64,000 nt of DNA, taken from contig NC_081822.1 in the NCBI RefSeq assembly GCF_030704535.1, positions 6,697,501 through 6,761,500 of the forward strand, given 5' to 3'. Positions 15,634 to 28,829 of this stretch are shown here, one piece after another. Numbering within the stretch: the stretch's first letter is position 1; every line of letters begins with the position of its first letter. The notes beneath the pieces were generated by a model that did no database searches, had not been told where the DNA came from, and saw only the letters and a program-made list of their open reading frames with translations. The stretch is from Vitis vinifera (taxonomy: Eukaryota; Streptophyta; Magnoliopsida; Vitales; Vitaceae). A program made the translations under genes and the position numbers.

Positions 15634-17999
15634 TTGAGGGTTGTGTTGGCTTTCATTTGTGCATGCTGTTATGATGTTTCGTTTCTATGGTTGGTTTTTC
15701 TTAAAGTTGCTGCTATCATTGTATGTTCATTTCCTGTTTTCTTTGTTGAGACAACTTATTAGTGTTGGGCGCTCTGGTTGTTTCACGTAATTAATGCCTG
15801 AGCAGTGGGGTAATATTCTCCTACGTGTAAGCAACTTGCAAGGTGCCATTTTCGTTAAATATTAGGGATAACGTTGCAGATGAAACTTCCTCGAGAACGA
15901 ACCAAAAACAGACCCGGTTTGAGATGTGAGAATTGACTGCACCGATGAGTCCGTCAATGCTTCATGGTCAAACCGGATCAGTCGCATTTTCGTTGTTAGG
16001 ATTGAACCGCCTCGGACCGGGTGACCTGGCCAGGCTGGTTTTGCCTGGGTCCGCAAGGGGTATTTTTTTAATTCGCCCGATCAGTTTTTATACTTCATTT
16101 AATATTTTAATTATAGTGTGTATATATGTATATTATGCTATTTTAAAATTTGTAAAACAAATACAAATGTTTATTTGCATTCAAAATAGAACTTTAAATC
16201 ATAATATTAAACTTACTCAAAATATACATACATATAAAAGTAAATGAACATGTATACAAATGAAAATACAAAATAAAAAGTTGACATCATCTTTGATCAT
16301 GATTGAATCACTGATCCAACCAATAATAAACCCTGATCCAAATTCAATCTGGTTTTTAAAAACAGTAGTTGTGATTTTTGTATGAGAACTTTTTATTCAT
16401 TCTATAAACTCTCCTTTTTATCCCCCAAGAATGGAGTGTAGGCGTTAGGTTTACTCCAAGGTCAATACGTAGATTTTGTGTGCACTACCCTTATTTCGGT
16501 CTTGGCTTGTGTGAGAACCGGTGTGTATTTTGCTTTCCCTTCAACAAATCGACAACGGTTCGAGAGACGTAGCCAGCAGAGGCACCCATGATGCTGGTTC
16601 CAGAGCTCAAGTTTACCGGCTGAAGCCCTTAATTCCCATTTTTTGATGTGATTTACAATCAACCATCTGCGCGTGAATCAGCAAAGAAAGGCAAAGGGTG
16701 GTTGAAGACAACCGATTGGAATTTGAAACCTCGTTTAAACATACCCACTGATCCAAACACGTTATACCTAAAATACACCTTTACTCTTCTATCTCTTCTC
16801 CACCCTTCTTTTTCCCATAAAAAACTCTAACCTTGTAGATGAAATAGGAATAGACAAAGTTTTGAATGCAAATAGTGAAAAAGAGAGGTTTGAATATAAA
16901 AAACTTAACAAATAAAAACAATTATACATGTTCAAGGTTCAATGCAATCCCAAATTATAATGTTAAATGTTTGAAAGTATAGTTTCGAATATTATGCCAT
17001 GAATAGTGTTTGGATCAGTCCTCCTTCAATATAAATTTCGAAAATTTAAAGATAAAATACAAAAAAAAAAAAGTTTCAAAAACTACATTTATGATACTAA
17101 TATCCTTTATCAAATAGGAGAAAAAAAATTTTGACACTCTATGCATGTATGGGGTTTATTTGGCTTTGTAGAAGTTACTTGTTTGAGACACAACAAAATC
17201 GTTATGCCTTATAATATCCCACATTGAATACACAAAAAAAAAAATTCTAATTTTATACATATAGACTTCTCATCTTATGATAGCCCACATTGAACATAGA
17301 AAAAGAATTTCTAACATTATATATGTGCCGTAATTTAAAATCATGAAGGTAACTTTGATTCAAAAGAAACAATATTTATATGGTCCTTACAATACTTCTT
17401 TCCTTTCAAAATGAAGAGAATGATTTGCTTATTCATTTTTTCATTAACACAGTTTTTCACCAAGTTTGTCGTAGAATTGGGTTGTACCAAAGAGGAAAAA
17501 GGGAATGGGGTGTATATAAATGTGTAAAACAATCTTTTCAGTATAAGGTAATTGTGTCACAAAAGTTTATAACTTAGACCGACAGATTTAAATCTTTCCT
17601 TCAAATTTTTCCCCTTCCCCTTCAAACTTTCATAAAGAATCAATGTAGCCATAGTAGCACCCAAATAATTAAGTCGAATCCCCAGTTTGGAAAGATAATG
17701 ATTGATTCACAATCTAGTGCTTCGTCCAACAATTTATCTTGTTTGCACCTGGTAGCAACCTTCATGGAAAACAACAAACAAAAAGCAATATGAACAAGCA
17801 AATGATTCCCATCTCTCCCAATTATTGTATGCAAATATAGCTTCATTGTCGTTCTATAAGCAATAGCAGAATCAACACCAAAATGGATGGTATATTTAAA
17901 TTTATTGGCTAACTAATAAAGGGGTCCATGGACATGGACTACAGCTACCATCTCCTTTCCTAAGTCTTGAACCTTTAGACACGGCACTTGCTATGATGT
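15634..17999. other. Intergenic; tubulin 3' region and a fold-back repeat
   Basis: The first few hundred bases are the presumed 3' UTR of alpha-tubulin. A GC-rich fold-back segment occupies about 15880-16080 and continues into AT-rich DNA that has related but base-changed sequence near 16320-16360. Around 17209-17330 a stretch with CCCACATTGAA is roughly duplicated. No gene is recognised; the region ends at the 3' end of the convergent xylulose kinase gene. Confidence 0.4.
15914..15976. repeat. Nested inverted repeat
   Basis: Outer arms CCGGTTTGA (15914-15922) and TCAAACCGG (15968-15976) are exact inverted repeats. Inside them ATTGAC (15932-15937) and GTCAAT (15953-15958) form a second exact pair. 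The surrounding CCGG/CCGGG-rich wording is typical of repeat termini in plants; the class is not identified. Confidence 0.65.
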
Positions 18000-20900
18000 T
18001 TAGGCCCGACCCAACTTTTGGACAAGGTGCTTCTCAATTTCCATTCTCTTCTTCATCAACAAGCCATACTTGGAGACCAGTGGTTTGTCTCCAGCAGTGA
18101 CCGCAAGCTTGCAGCTGAGAGATGTCTTTTCCAACTTGTCCTTGTACAAGCACGAGGTAGGCACGAACTTGCCCCTTGTGTTGCACAGCCAACCATGAGC
18201 AGCCCGCAAAGCAGCACCAAGGGAAGCGGAATCTATCAAGAAAAACATATATTATTTGTGTAATATTATAAACAAGGGATAACACATAAGGAAATGGGAA
18301 AGGAAACGCCATTATGTAATCCTTTACTCACCGGGTCTTTGGACTGTATACACATCGCAGCCAAAAATGGAAGCTATTGACTTGAGAATGCTATGATTTG
18401 CTGATGCTCCACCAGTTGCTATTATCCGTTTTGGAGGAGAAGGCATTCCAAATCTTTCTGCATGACCTCGCATGGAGAGAAATTGGCCCTCAATCACTGC
18501 CCGGACCTGCACTTGATTAGAAATGAGTACTCGTCCGGTGTCATATCAGCCTCAGGGAAATGGATTACAGACACAAGAGAACTAACCTCAGAAGATGGAT
18601 CAAATTCCTCCACTTCACATTCATTTATCCCATCCAAATTCTCACCTGTGAAGCCTTGAAGAACATAACGATGGAAACCAACTGCAATGCACAAACAACT
18701 TTCAAGTTCAATCATTCAATTGTTCTTCTGATGATAAATGAAAAGTGATATGCAGTCATTGATATCTGCATAATTAAGCCTCATCTCAACCATGTTAGTA
18801 TACAAGATAAGAAAATGGATGGCCCTGACATCCATGGCTGCCACCACTTGGACACATCAAGTATTTGGAACCTAAGCATTTGAATTCTCCATTGGTCCAT
18901 TTGGCAATTTCTGGGGATTGAATGGACCTTCAAACCTTAGACATGTTGCATACCTTGGTATGGGTAGTTTACAGGAAAATCTTGAATGTAGATGCCTAAT
19001 CCAAGAACTACTCACAAGAGATGACAGCGCACACAATTTGTTCTTAAATGATCCATGAGAAGTTTTTGACAGACCAAAAGAATGGTGATTTTAGGAATTA
19101 TAGTGGTGAGTTCATTTGAGGACACCAAAGGGGGGCCTGATTTATGTAATAGTATAGATATAGGCAAGAAAAATTTGGCAAATATGTTGCCAGACCACCA
19201 TTTCAAAATAATTTAAAACAAAACCAAAAAACCAACCTGGGAGAGGAGGAAGGATTTCATGATCCTTGTAGTAGAAACCGATCTTTCCACCTGTCACATA
19301 ACTGAATAAGAAACTAGAAAACAGCTATAGCTATGTATCTAAGTTTGTTTTTTCTTTCCATAAAGGAACATCACAAACCATTTAGGGGTGGTGTTTTCTC
19401 CAGAAATTCATTAAAAACTTCCCAAGATTCCTTTGCACACCGGTTACGCACATCTGATATAAAGGTTGAAATTATACTGTCAAAATAGGAATTACTAAAT
19501 ATTTACTTTATCAAAGTACACAGAATCATTTATCAGACATGAGCAGTACCTTCACGAGTCAGAGACCCATTCTTATAGCACAACATTACCATATAGCCTT
19601 CTGTATCAACAGGGTTAGGAAAAACATGTCCTTCTAAGCTAGGCTGAGGGTTGCTAGTTATCCCAAATACCTAAGCAATCAGCAAAAGAATGATACAAGT
19701 AAAATAATCTGTAAACATCTGGATAGAGATATAAATCACTTCTTTAAGAGGGAACAATGATTGAATTTCTGATTATGGTGCTTGTAAGATGCAATATCAA
19801 ATTTAAAAAATAGCAAATAAGAGATACTTTAGTTGGATGCCCCAAATAGGTCTATTCAACGAACACTAATGACTGCTCAAGCTCCATTTGTTAGGTAGCG
19901 CATTTGACCTTGTTCACCAGCTTCAACAAGCCAAAATCATGTTCAGGCTGCTTAACAAATCAAGCTTGAGCTACAGTATTCGAAAATGCATTACAATAAA
20001 GTGATGCTTACAAGACTTTCAAATGCCTAGGCAACTGTACACACAATATAATCCTCCTCTATGTCTATAAGTGGTCTTGAGATTCACTCCAAGAGCACTA
20101 AACACTTAGGCAGGCATTCCATTAACCAGTGGGCCTAGAACATACAGAGATATTGGACTTGAACCCAATGTCCCAAAATGGACTAATTGGTTAGCAAACT
20201 CTAGAGCCAAACTGAAGATGCTCGACTTATCTTTCACCCTCTCAGATTAAAACCTGTCCTAATCTCATTTAGCATCATGAATGACTTGAGGTAGGCATCT
20301 TGAAGCTTTAGTAACATAGTTCATTTGAGAAATTTTCCCAAGAAAACACAAGAAGCAACTTATGTACTATAAAGCCGGCAATGCACGGGGAAGAATTAAG
20401 TGAGTTTTAGGACTATTTGCCCTTGCTAATACAGGATCATGTGTAGGATTTGAAAATGATGATGCGCGCTTTGTGGTGTAATCAAAAAGCCATTATAATT
20501 GGAACCCATATACTTGACAGATAACAGGATGTCAAACTAATAATCTTGGACCATCCATAACCTAAGCTACAGCTTTCTACAATGGGCTGTATATGCTAAA
20601 CATTTCCAGACATGTCAATTAAGAGGGAACTCATCTTTTTAAATGATAATGACTAACAATCTCCAAAATCTCAGATGACCCTGTGGTACCATACATGATA
20701 TTGAACAACAAAACAACATAAAATAGACTGGCATCAGGAACTATAAATCTTGAACTTAAAAAAGTAACTTAGCTGTTTGCATCCCTGATTTGGTTGATGA
20801 GAAATGGCTGAGCCTATTTTTAAAATGTGCAGAAGATGGGTTGTGGATATTTGGTGTTCCTTACTTTATTTTGTCCACTGTCAGAAAGGAAAGAAATAAG

Positions 20901-23900
20901 GAGTTGAACCACTGAACCTGGCTGACTCAGTCCTAAATTGGACTCTTAAATGCCAATCTTGACCCAAGCAAGTTGTAGGCCACTGAATTGATCATTTCAT
21001 GTTAAAAGGATGATAGTTTTAGTGGATTTAAAAAGCATATAGAAGATAATTTTATAATCAGATCTCCCAGAAGGTCCATATATAGACACAGAGATCAACC
21101 AATGCTAAGGAAAAGTCACCAAGGCTGGTCAATAAACATGTACAACTAGTACATTCCAAAAGAACTGTTGACATATTTATTGTTGGCCATAAACCTCCTT
21201 TGTATTTTTATTTTTTTTTTATAATTCATTCGAGTCTGCTATTTTTGATCTGAAGAAAGTAACCAAAAAGAAAAAAAAAATAGAAGTTGCTAACTTGATA
21301 TCGAATTATGATAAGAAAGAATTCATTGCAATCGATAGACTAATAGTAAATAATAAATAATAGAACGATTCTAACTATAACCATATTTCTAATCCCAGTA
21401 CACTATTTAATTTAAATGTCTTGTATGATACTGTTGCACTAAACTAACATTTACATTTAGGTTTTCCCTCAATTATTAGTTTAATTTGAGTATGAAATTG
21501 GAGTTTCATTGAGGTGAAATCCACTTCTATTCTTTCTCTTACTCATCCATTACAAAATTCTAAAAAAGAGAGAAGAAAAGGAGGGGCCAAGGAATTAGTC
21601 ACAAATATTTGATTGTATCTCCCAAACTCTCCATCCCTTCTCATGTCAATCAAAAAAGGGAATGTCAACACATCCGGGTATATATGATTAATCTTTATCA
21701 ATAGACTTGCTAAGACCAAAATCATATGGTACTAAAACCAATGCTGAGGAAGATTTACAAAGGCTGAACAATAAAAAAAATTTACTTTAACTTACAGTGT
21801 CACTGGTGCCAAGACTAATTGCCAGATCCCCTGGAGTATTGAGGGTCAAACCTGAGAATTCAAAAGTCAAAACGAATTAATTATCTGAGATAATACAAGG
21901 CTAGAAATATGATTATTATGGTGGTTCGTTCTTCATGCTGAGAGTAAAACTTCAAGAGGGAAAAAAAAGAAATAAATTAGAGGCTCCATCATATTTACAA
22001 AGGATTAAATGGACTGTTGGGCTGAAACTGGAGAGAAAATCCAGTAACATGAGAAAATACTTTATTACTAAGCTATGAAATGAAGGTGATTTATGAATGA
22101 TATAAGATAGAGGACTGATATACATTATAATGTGAGAACACGACAAGCTGGAACTATGGAAAACTACATAAATTGCATTGAACAATCATAAAAACACAGG
22201 CAAAGAAGTGAAACACAGATACTAATGAATTTGCTAAGGAGAGAATATATTTTGGTTAGAGATGAAGACAATCATGCACCTGCTAGGCTATTAGGGTTGT
22301 CTCCAGACCACTGAACAATCAAACAATTCTTGTTAAAGTGGAACCTGAAAGAAGTTTAATGCAGTCTTTACCTGTCAGTCTCAGTATACCAGGATAGCAA
22401 GACATACGATGTGTACATGCAGATAATAATTGATTGTTAGAAAAACATCATTATCAACACTCATTTCAAAATAAAAGTAGTGTATATATAACAAAGTTCT
22501 GAATAATAGCTGTTGCCTTTGAATTTCATATGATATCATTAACTTTTCTTCGTATCGACTTTCAATATCATCGACCGTATTCTTTATCAAGGGCTGCATG
22601 TTTACACTTTACACACACTACCATCTTCCAATACCATAAGTGGTGGTGTAATGGTTTCCAATGTTCAGTAAGTGACTGAAATTGCCTTTGTTTTTTTTTT
22701 TGATAGATAAACAACAAAATATATTAAAAAATGCTAAAAAGTTGCACGTATACAGGGGGTATACACATAAGCCCAAAACAAGGAATTGAAAGAAGAGAGG
22801 GGAGAAACCTCGCCCACCCTCAAGTGGCCGCAAGCCACTCCAAAAAGCCTAAGAGAGAATAGGTTTCCTCTCCAATGTACACCCTAGCCCAACTCCACAA
22901 GTTACATACAAAATTTTTTTTGAATCTCTGAATATCTAACGACCCCCCCTGAAAGCTAACCTATTCCTTTCCTTCCAAACCGTCCAAAATATGCACAACG
23001 AGATGGAATTCCATATCTTTTTTTTTTCCCCACAAAAGAACCCCTCCAACTAAGTAACACCTCTTTAACTGACTCTGGGAACACCAACTGAACTCCAAAA
23101 ATGGCGAGGGCAAACTCCCAAAGAGTCTTAACCACTGTACAATGTAAAAGAATGTGATTCGCATTTTCCTCTTCACAGCCACACAAAAAACACCGGTTAG
23201 GAAGCTGCCACCCCCTTCTTTGAAGCTTATCTAAGGTGAGGATCTTCCCCCACGAAGCTTCCCAAGCAAAAAAAGACACTTTTGTTGGGACCTTATCCAT
23301 CCAAATGCGTCTATTAGGGAAGGCACAGGCTGAGGAGCCAATCAGCATTTTGTAAGCACCCTTAACCCCAAAAACATCATTGCCTTCCCCTTTCCATCTC
23401 ACTGAATCCTCATCAGGAGAAGTCCTGAAGTCCCTCAGCAGATTCAGCATATCTCCTATCTGATCCAACTCCCAATCATTGAAATCTCTAGCCAAACTGA
23501 GATTCCAACCTCCTTGACCCATGCTAGAGTCCCACACTTCACTTACTTTGGCATTCCTATGACCCGCCAAGGTAAACAGCTGTGGAAAAGTTTGTGATAA
23601 CGCCTCATTACCACACCACTTATCCGTCCAGAACAAAACTCTAGTCCCCTTCCCTACCTTAAATTCAATGCTCTCCCAGCACCAATTAGCCTCCTTCATG
23701 ATCTCCTTCCACAATCCCACTCCAAAAGACCCACAAACTTCCTTAGTCCTCCACCCACACCCCTCTTGACCATATTTCACCCCTATCACCGTTTTCCAAA
23801 GGTTATCCTTCTCATAGGCATATCTCCATACCCATTTGCCCAGCAAGGCTTTGTTCAACAAGTCTCTCTTTCGGATGCCTAATCCACCCTCCTCCTTTGG

Positions 23901-25905
23901 GCTGCAGACCACCTTCCAATTAATTAAGTGAGCTTTCCCCTCCAAGCTTCCCCCCCCTAAAGGAAGTCTCTTTGGGATCTTTGTTAAGATCTTACTTCAT
24001 TTCTTATTAAGAAAAACAATCATTTTTCTAGTTGAAAGGATTGGGCACTAGTTCTTTTCCCTCCGTTCACTGGCTTGCATATACTTTAAAGTACATGAAA
24101 GAATTAACATATGATGTTGGATCTAAGAATAAATTCACAGGATAATAAAATTCCTAACCCATATTTCAATCATGGAAGCTCAAATATATATATATATAGG
24201 TTGATTAAGACAAACATAACTCACTTTAAAAATTGATAAGAAAGCTTATCCAATTGAATGAGATATAGTTGCAAACTTTTACTTAGTAGGAGTAATAATG
24301 ATAATAATTAATAATCAAAGGAATTGTTGTTTTACAATCAGTATGCTACTCACCTCTCCACAAAATAGGGGGCAATAAAACCTGCAACAGCATGGGCAGG
24401 AGCTAACTTTCCAAGTTTTTCCTCCAGACTTGGTGCAGTGGCCTATAATAAACATAAAAGCTCTCAATTAAAAAAAAAAACTATAAAGCAATTGAACAAA
24501 AAACTATAAAGCAATTGAACAAAAAACTGTAAAGCACTTTAACAAAAAACTGTAAAGCAAAGTTTCAGATAAGTCTACCGGTGCTTTTGGAAGCCACTGT
24601 CACAGATGATAAAATTCAAAACAGTCACATTTAGTTGATTTGGATCAATCTCATGGACCCACAGATCAAGCCTATGTACTTTGGAAGGTATGTTAAACAG
24701 AACAATAATTCACTTTGATGAGATTGATCATAAAAAAATAAACCATTATGCACATAAGACTTCGGAATGTATGTAAGACACTCTAATTGAACATGGATAA
24801 CGACTATATGTAAAACAATCTAACTGGACATGAATAATGAGCATGGTCCATAAATAATACACCATGATATTTCAAAGTATGAGAAACAGACCTCTAAAGC
24901 TATTTTAGACCAGGCCCTTTGCTTGATATCCATCAAGTTCATCCCCGCGCCATCTGTCTCATCAATACAAGCGTAAGACCCAATTAGAAGGGATGCCATG
25001 AAGGAGCTAACGAGAGAGATCCTCTCTGTTTGATTATAAATTTCCGGCAGTTTCAAGAATATCTTCCGAATTTGCGGTCCTGTGTATCTTTCATGGGCAC
25101 GTGAACCAGTGAGTCGAGACAATTCCAACGCTCCTCCAACAGCTTCCTCTATCTCTCTGCATTGTTCTGTGGTGCTGCTGTCCATCCATATTGGTGACTC
25201 CTTCGTTGAAAAGGCATCACCAAGCTGACCCACAAGTGGTTTACTGGGATCCAGTGATGAAAGTATTGCAGAACTTCCACTCTTCCAGTAAACACTGCCA
25301 TGCTGCTGTCCACTACCAGAAATCGCAGCAATTTTTCCAAAATCCAGTTTTGATTTTGAGAGTTTCTGAAGTACAAGCTCAAGAGCTTCCACCCACATCA
25401 AAGTGGGTGAAACAATTCTACCATTCTCAGAAGCGTCTCTATAGACCCCATCTCTGGTTCTGTAATGGGGCAATTGGGAATCAAAATGAACTATTTCTGA
25501 AGTAACAAGGTTGAGATTGGAATCTAACACCGTAGCCTTCAGGGACCTAAACAATCAAAATCTTACAAAATTCAGTTTCCCTTTCTAATTTAGGTGATTG
25601 ATTATCAACGAAAAAAAAAACAGAAAAAATTAACAAATAGATTTGAAAAAACGAAAACCAATTCATGGAAATTATTGAATCCGAGCAATGAAAAATCTAA
25701 TAATCAGAACGTGAATTTTCTTTATTTTCTTTTCTCAGCAACCAAACAGAGCACGATGAAATTTCACAAAATGACTAGATCCCAGAATAAAAAATCAAAC
25801 CAAACCCTGAAAATAATGATGTGGGTACTCCGATTGAGACACTTACTGAGTAGAACTATCGAATCCAAGGAAAAGGGAGTCATGGGGTAGGGAGCAATCC
25901 TCCAT
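18000..25905 (-). CDS. XK2: Xylulose kinase (FGGY family, cytosolic type)
   Basis: Phosphorylates D-xylulose with ATP to xylulose 5-phosphate, feeding the pentose phosphate pathway. Eleven exons in coding order: 25847-25905, 24892-25546, 24354-24442, 22280-22344, 21796-21851, 19550-19670, 19379-19453, 19237-19290, 18587-18681, 18332-18506, 18000-18232. Phases close to give 558 residues, matching my memory of the cytosolic plant enzyme. FGGY motifs seen are FLGFDSSTQS (residues 12-21), SGSGQQHGSVYW (96-107), the likely catalytic-Asp segment IDETDGAGMN (214-223), SLGTSDTVFG around exons 5-6 and IIATGGASAN in exon 10. There is no obvious plastid transit peptide: the FGGY fold begins within 12 residues. 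The 2.0-kb intron after exon 3 holds a truncated LINE. A longer frame running into exon 2 from the intron is not the true start; exon 1 supplies it. Confidence 0.93.
22690..23980 (-). mobile_element. 5'-truncated LINE (non-LTR retrotransposon) in an intron
   Basis: A 329-codon frame (22956-23945) reads as the C-terminal part of a plant L1-type ORF2. After the RT domain comes a zf-RVT region with KVPTKVSFFAWE, followed by CFLCGCEEENANHILLHC, which holds the Cys/His cluster. The element runs antiparallel to the plus strand and ends in an A-tail, seen as a T-run at about 22691-22701. The reading frame continues a little beyond the first Met (LPLGGGSLEGK), and similarity stops near 23980, so it is truncated at its 5' side. 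A possible 7-base duplication, AACAAAG on the element strand, flanks both ends. It lies in an intron of the xylulose kinase gene, in the same direction as that gene. Confidence 0.85.
24481..24562. repeat. 23-bp tandem repeat, about 3.5 copies
   Basis: Units starting CTATAAAGCA or CTGTAAAGCA begin at 24481, 24504, 24527 and 24550, an exact 23-base period. The array lies in intron 2 of the xylulose kinase gene. Confidence 0.85.
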
Positions 25906-26812
25906 CGAAGCTGAATTGGAGCACAGTAGAGACAATCCAAGAACTCTGGAACTAATCACTCTGTGATGCTCTGTTTATCAGATTATTCGAAATTGACTTG
26001 TGAAAAAGGAAAAATCTAAAGAATGCAGATGGCCCGCTACGGATAAGGAGAAAGATTAGGATCATCGTAAACATTTTGAACGTCTTATCCAAATAACAAA
26101 AATGGATTATTTTTTCTTTCCACGTCGAAATCCAAAAGATTATAAAGGAAATAAAATAAACTTCCTTTCAAATTTCATAACAATTCCCAGCCCTTTCTAA
26201 ATTTTATTTTTTATATTCCATTACATTTTCATTTTTAAAATTTTTTACCATATTTTCATTTAAAAATAATATAATCAAATATCATACCATACTCATGACT
26301 AATCCAAAATATTGATAGTATAATTATGTAAATTATATTTGATTTTCCTTTTATATTTATGATGGTGATATTGATATGGCCATGGTCCCATAATTGCAAC
26401 ATCTTCCATCACTCTCTCGGGTTTGAATTTTTGTAGAAAACATTTTTGACCCATTTTGTGGGAGGGGTGGATTTCTTGATGCCACAGAAGAGAAAATCCC
26501 TGTACTTGGTCGTTGATCGCAATTTGCCTTTGCCTTTAATACTTTAACAGAAGTGATAGTAAGCAAATTTGTCAGCATATGATGGTCTTATTTTGTTTTG
26601 GCAACATGTCCAAGGTTAAGATTGAGGGGCCGCTCACTTCAAAAATGGGTGATATTATTATTTTACGTGGGAACTTCAAATTAGGTGTCAGCCTTCCGCA
26701 CAATACTATTAAGGACTTGAGGGGTGCTGGATGAAGGTGCGGTTAATTTATGAATCCTATGACCACGGTTTGACTGTCTTAGAAATAAATAAAAGATGCA
26801 GCTAAACAACAA
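25906..26812. other. Intergenic, between xylulose kinase and tRNA-Arg
   Basis: Contains the presumed promoter and 5' leader of the minus-strand kinase gene. No clear TATA box was seen in the first 150 bases. The rest is AT-rich with no recognised feature. Confidence 0.4.
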
Positions 26813-26885
26813 GCGCCCGTGGCCTAATGGACAAGGCGTCTGACTTCTAATCAGGCGATTGTGGGTTCGAGTCCCACCGGGCGTG
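26813..26885 (+). tRNA. trnR-UCU: tRNA-Arg (anticodon UCU)
   Basis: A 73-base intronless tRNA. The acceptor stem is GCGCCCG with CGGGCGT, ending in a G:U pair at 1-72, and the discriminator base is G. The A box is TGGCCTAATGG and the B box GGTTCGAGTCC. The anticodon stem CTGAC/GTCAG-like pairing encloses loop TTCTAAT with anticodon TCT, which reads AGA. A CAA-containing stretch just upstream (AAACAACAAG) is typical of plant nuclear tRNA genes. It appears intact. Confidence 0.95.
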
Positions 26886-28829
26886 TGTGCTTGATTGATG
26901 CCAGGCTGTCCTGGCAAGCTAAAAATTGTGAACCCCTTTTTCATTTCAAAACACAAAGCAACAGATAAATACATGATCAAGGTATCTGTTTGGTACCTGG
27001 CCGAAACCTATCTAAGAGGGCTAAAAGATATTTCGGTTAAACTACTCGTGCCACTCTAATATAAATTTAATTGTTAAAAATTGATTTTGATTGATTCAAA
27101 TCCAATATGGGGAGCCCAATAAAAAACAAGGATTTAAAATTGACCGATTCAGATACAAGGGGGCCGTGGGCCCAACTTTCTCATGGGGTGACATTAGGTG
27201 GTTGGACTTGGACCGGGCCTCCTCTGCCCAATTGTTTGGGCTATATTTTGGAAGGGTTCTATTCCGGCAAACGATTAGAATAACGGACGGGGGTTTGATT
27301 CTGTCTTCTGGGCCAATGCACGCTTAATTTTTTTCTTTTTCCCTTTCTTTTTTGTAATTATCGTTTCAAAATCTTGGAAAGAAATAGACGTCTTGTCTTT
27401 TTTTTTTTTCTCTCTCTTTAATTATTCTTTCAAAATCTTGAAAAGCAACATATATCTTGGTATAGTGTAGCTTTCTATGTAAACTAGATTATATGGTGTT
27501 TTCTCGTCCTTGTTTTTTTCAATTCTTTTTTTTCTTAAAAAAAAATTTATTATTATTATTATTATGAAGAATAAGAAAAAGAAAGTAAACATGGGAAAAA
27601 CATAAAAATGAAATTATTATTTTTTAATTTTTATTAAATTTTTCTAATTTCTTTCCCTTGTACTTATCCATCAAAAAATTTCCGAAAAGATTGAATCTTG
27701 CCTTTATTTATTTTTCTTTTACTCCTTTTGAGTGTATGAGAAGTGCGACCCCTTTATGTGGTCCGTGATTGATCAAAACGTAAATGCTTTTCCTTTTTCT
27801 TTATCATGATTTATTATATGTCTCTTTTTGTTAAGCTTTTCCAAAAAAAATTTGGCTCTCTCTACTTTTCTAAAACTTTGGCCACTTGACAAATCGATTG
27901 TTCCTGAAAACTTTATACCCAAGTTTCCTAATGATATCTAAGAGAAGGTCCAGGACTCAAAAACCATGGTGACAAAATTGTCCGAACTTCTATGGTGACA
28001 AAAAGTTAGGAATCATAACAACTTTTGTCTAGATCGTTATGGAGCACTAAAAAATTGAGACGCAGAATCTAGTTCTAAACATTTTTAAAATATTTCCACC
28101 ATGATAAATTAATGCATAGAACTTTTTGTTTTAAACTTCATGTACTAAATTTAATCCCCAGTTTGGAATGTTTTTCCCCCATGTGGATGTGACATGATGA
28201 TTTTATAAGATTGTATGTGATGTGCTTTTTATAAAGTGGATGTGGCTACACGAATTAAATTCAAACAACAAGCGAACGCACGTCAACACCACATAAAATG
28301 GATCCGGAATGATAGTTTTAGATTAATTAACGGTGACCTTTGAATTATTAGGGCTGGTGGAAAAGTTGTAAACGGATCGGATCTTCTCCCAAAAAGAGTA
28401 AATGAACCCAGATGCGGAATTGCACCATTCATTTCTCTTGTACTTGGAAGGAGGAGCCAATTTGGCTGAATGGCTTGAATGAGAGACTCCCATGTCACCA
28501 GAGATTAGGTAGGAATATTTGTGCTTCTGCCATGTCCACCACACACTGGAAGGACATGGTATATATTATATTGTTGGATCTACCATTCCATGAACAAAAT
28601 ACATGTGACTATAAGGTACGTATATGATATTATATGTTATAAGAAGAATGAAGTTAAAAACAAGATTTTCAAATGTCATGCATGATGTTGATAGTACTGT
28701 TTCAGAAAAGAAAAGAAAGAAAAGAAAAGAAAAAAAGAAAGATGAATTCTACTTTTTCCTCCATAGGTTGACATTGATTGATAGCTTCTCATACATGAAA
28801 GATGAAGAATATTACAGTACTGTTTCATG
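26886..28829. other. Intergenic, AT-rich
   Basis: No gene or RNA recognised. It contains T-rich tracts, a (TTA)n run near 27549-27565 and an AG-rich simple tract at about 28706-28742, close to where the gypsy fragment breaks off. Confidence 0.4.

Noticed and set aside
15930..15962. Hammerhead-ribozyme-like stretch CCGATGAGTCC
   Set aside because: The core reads CCGATGA instead of CTGATGA, and no GAAA follows the second stem, so a hammerhead fold is not supported.
22956..23945. 329-codon frame as a host gene
   Set aside because: Its content is LINE ORF2 C-terminus (zf-RVT), it is 5' truncated, and it lies within an intron of the xylulose kinase gene.
25547..25554. Upstream Met in the frame running into kinase exon 2
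   Set aside because: It lies in the intron. A well-placed exon 1 at 25847-25905 supplies the conserved FGFDSSTQ-type start with matching phase.
26681..26980. 99-codon minus-strand frame over the tRNA gene
   Set aside because: It is the antisense translation of tRNA-Arg plus flanks and has no independent support.
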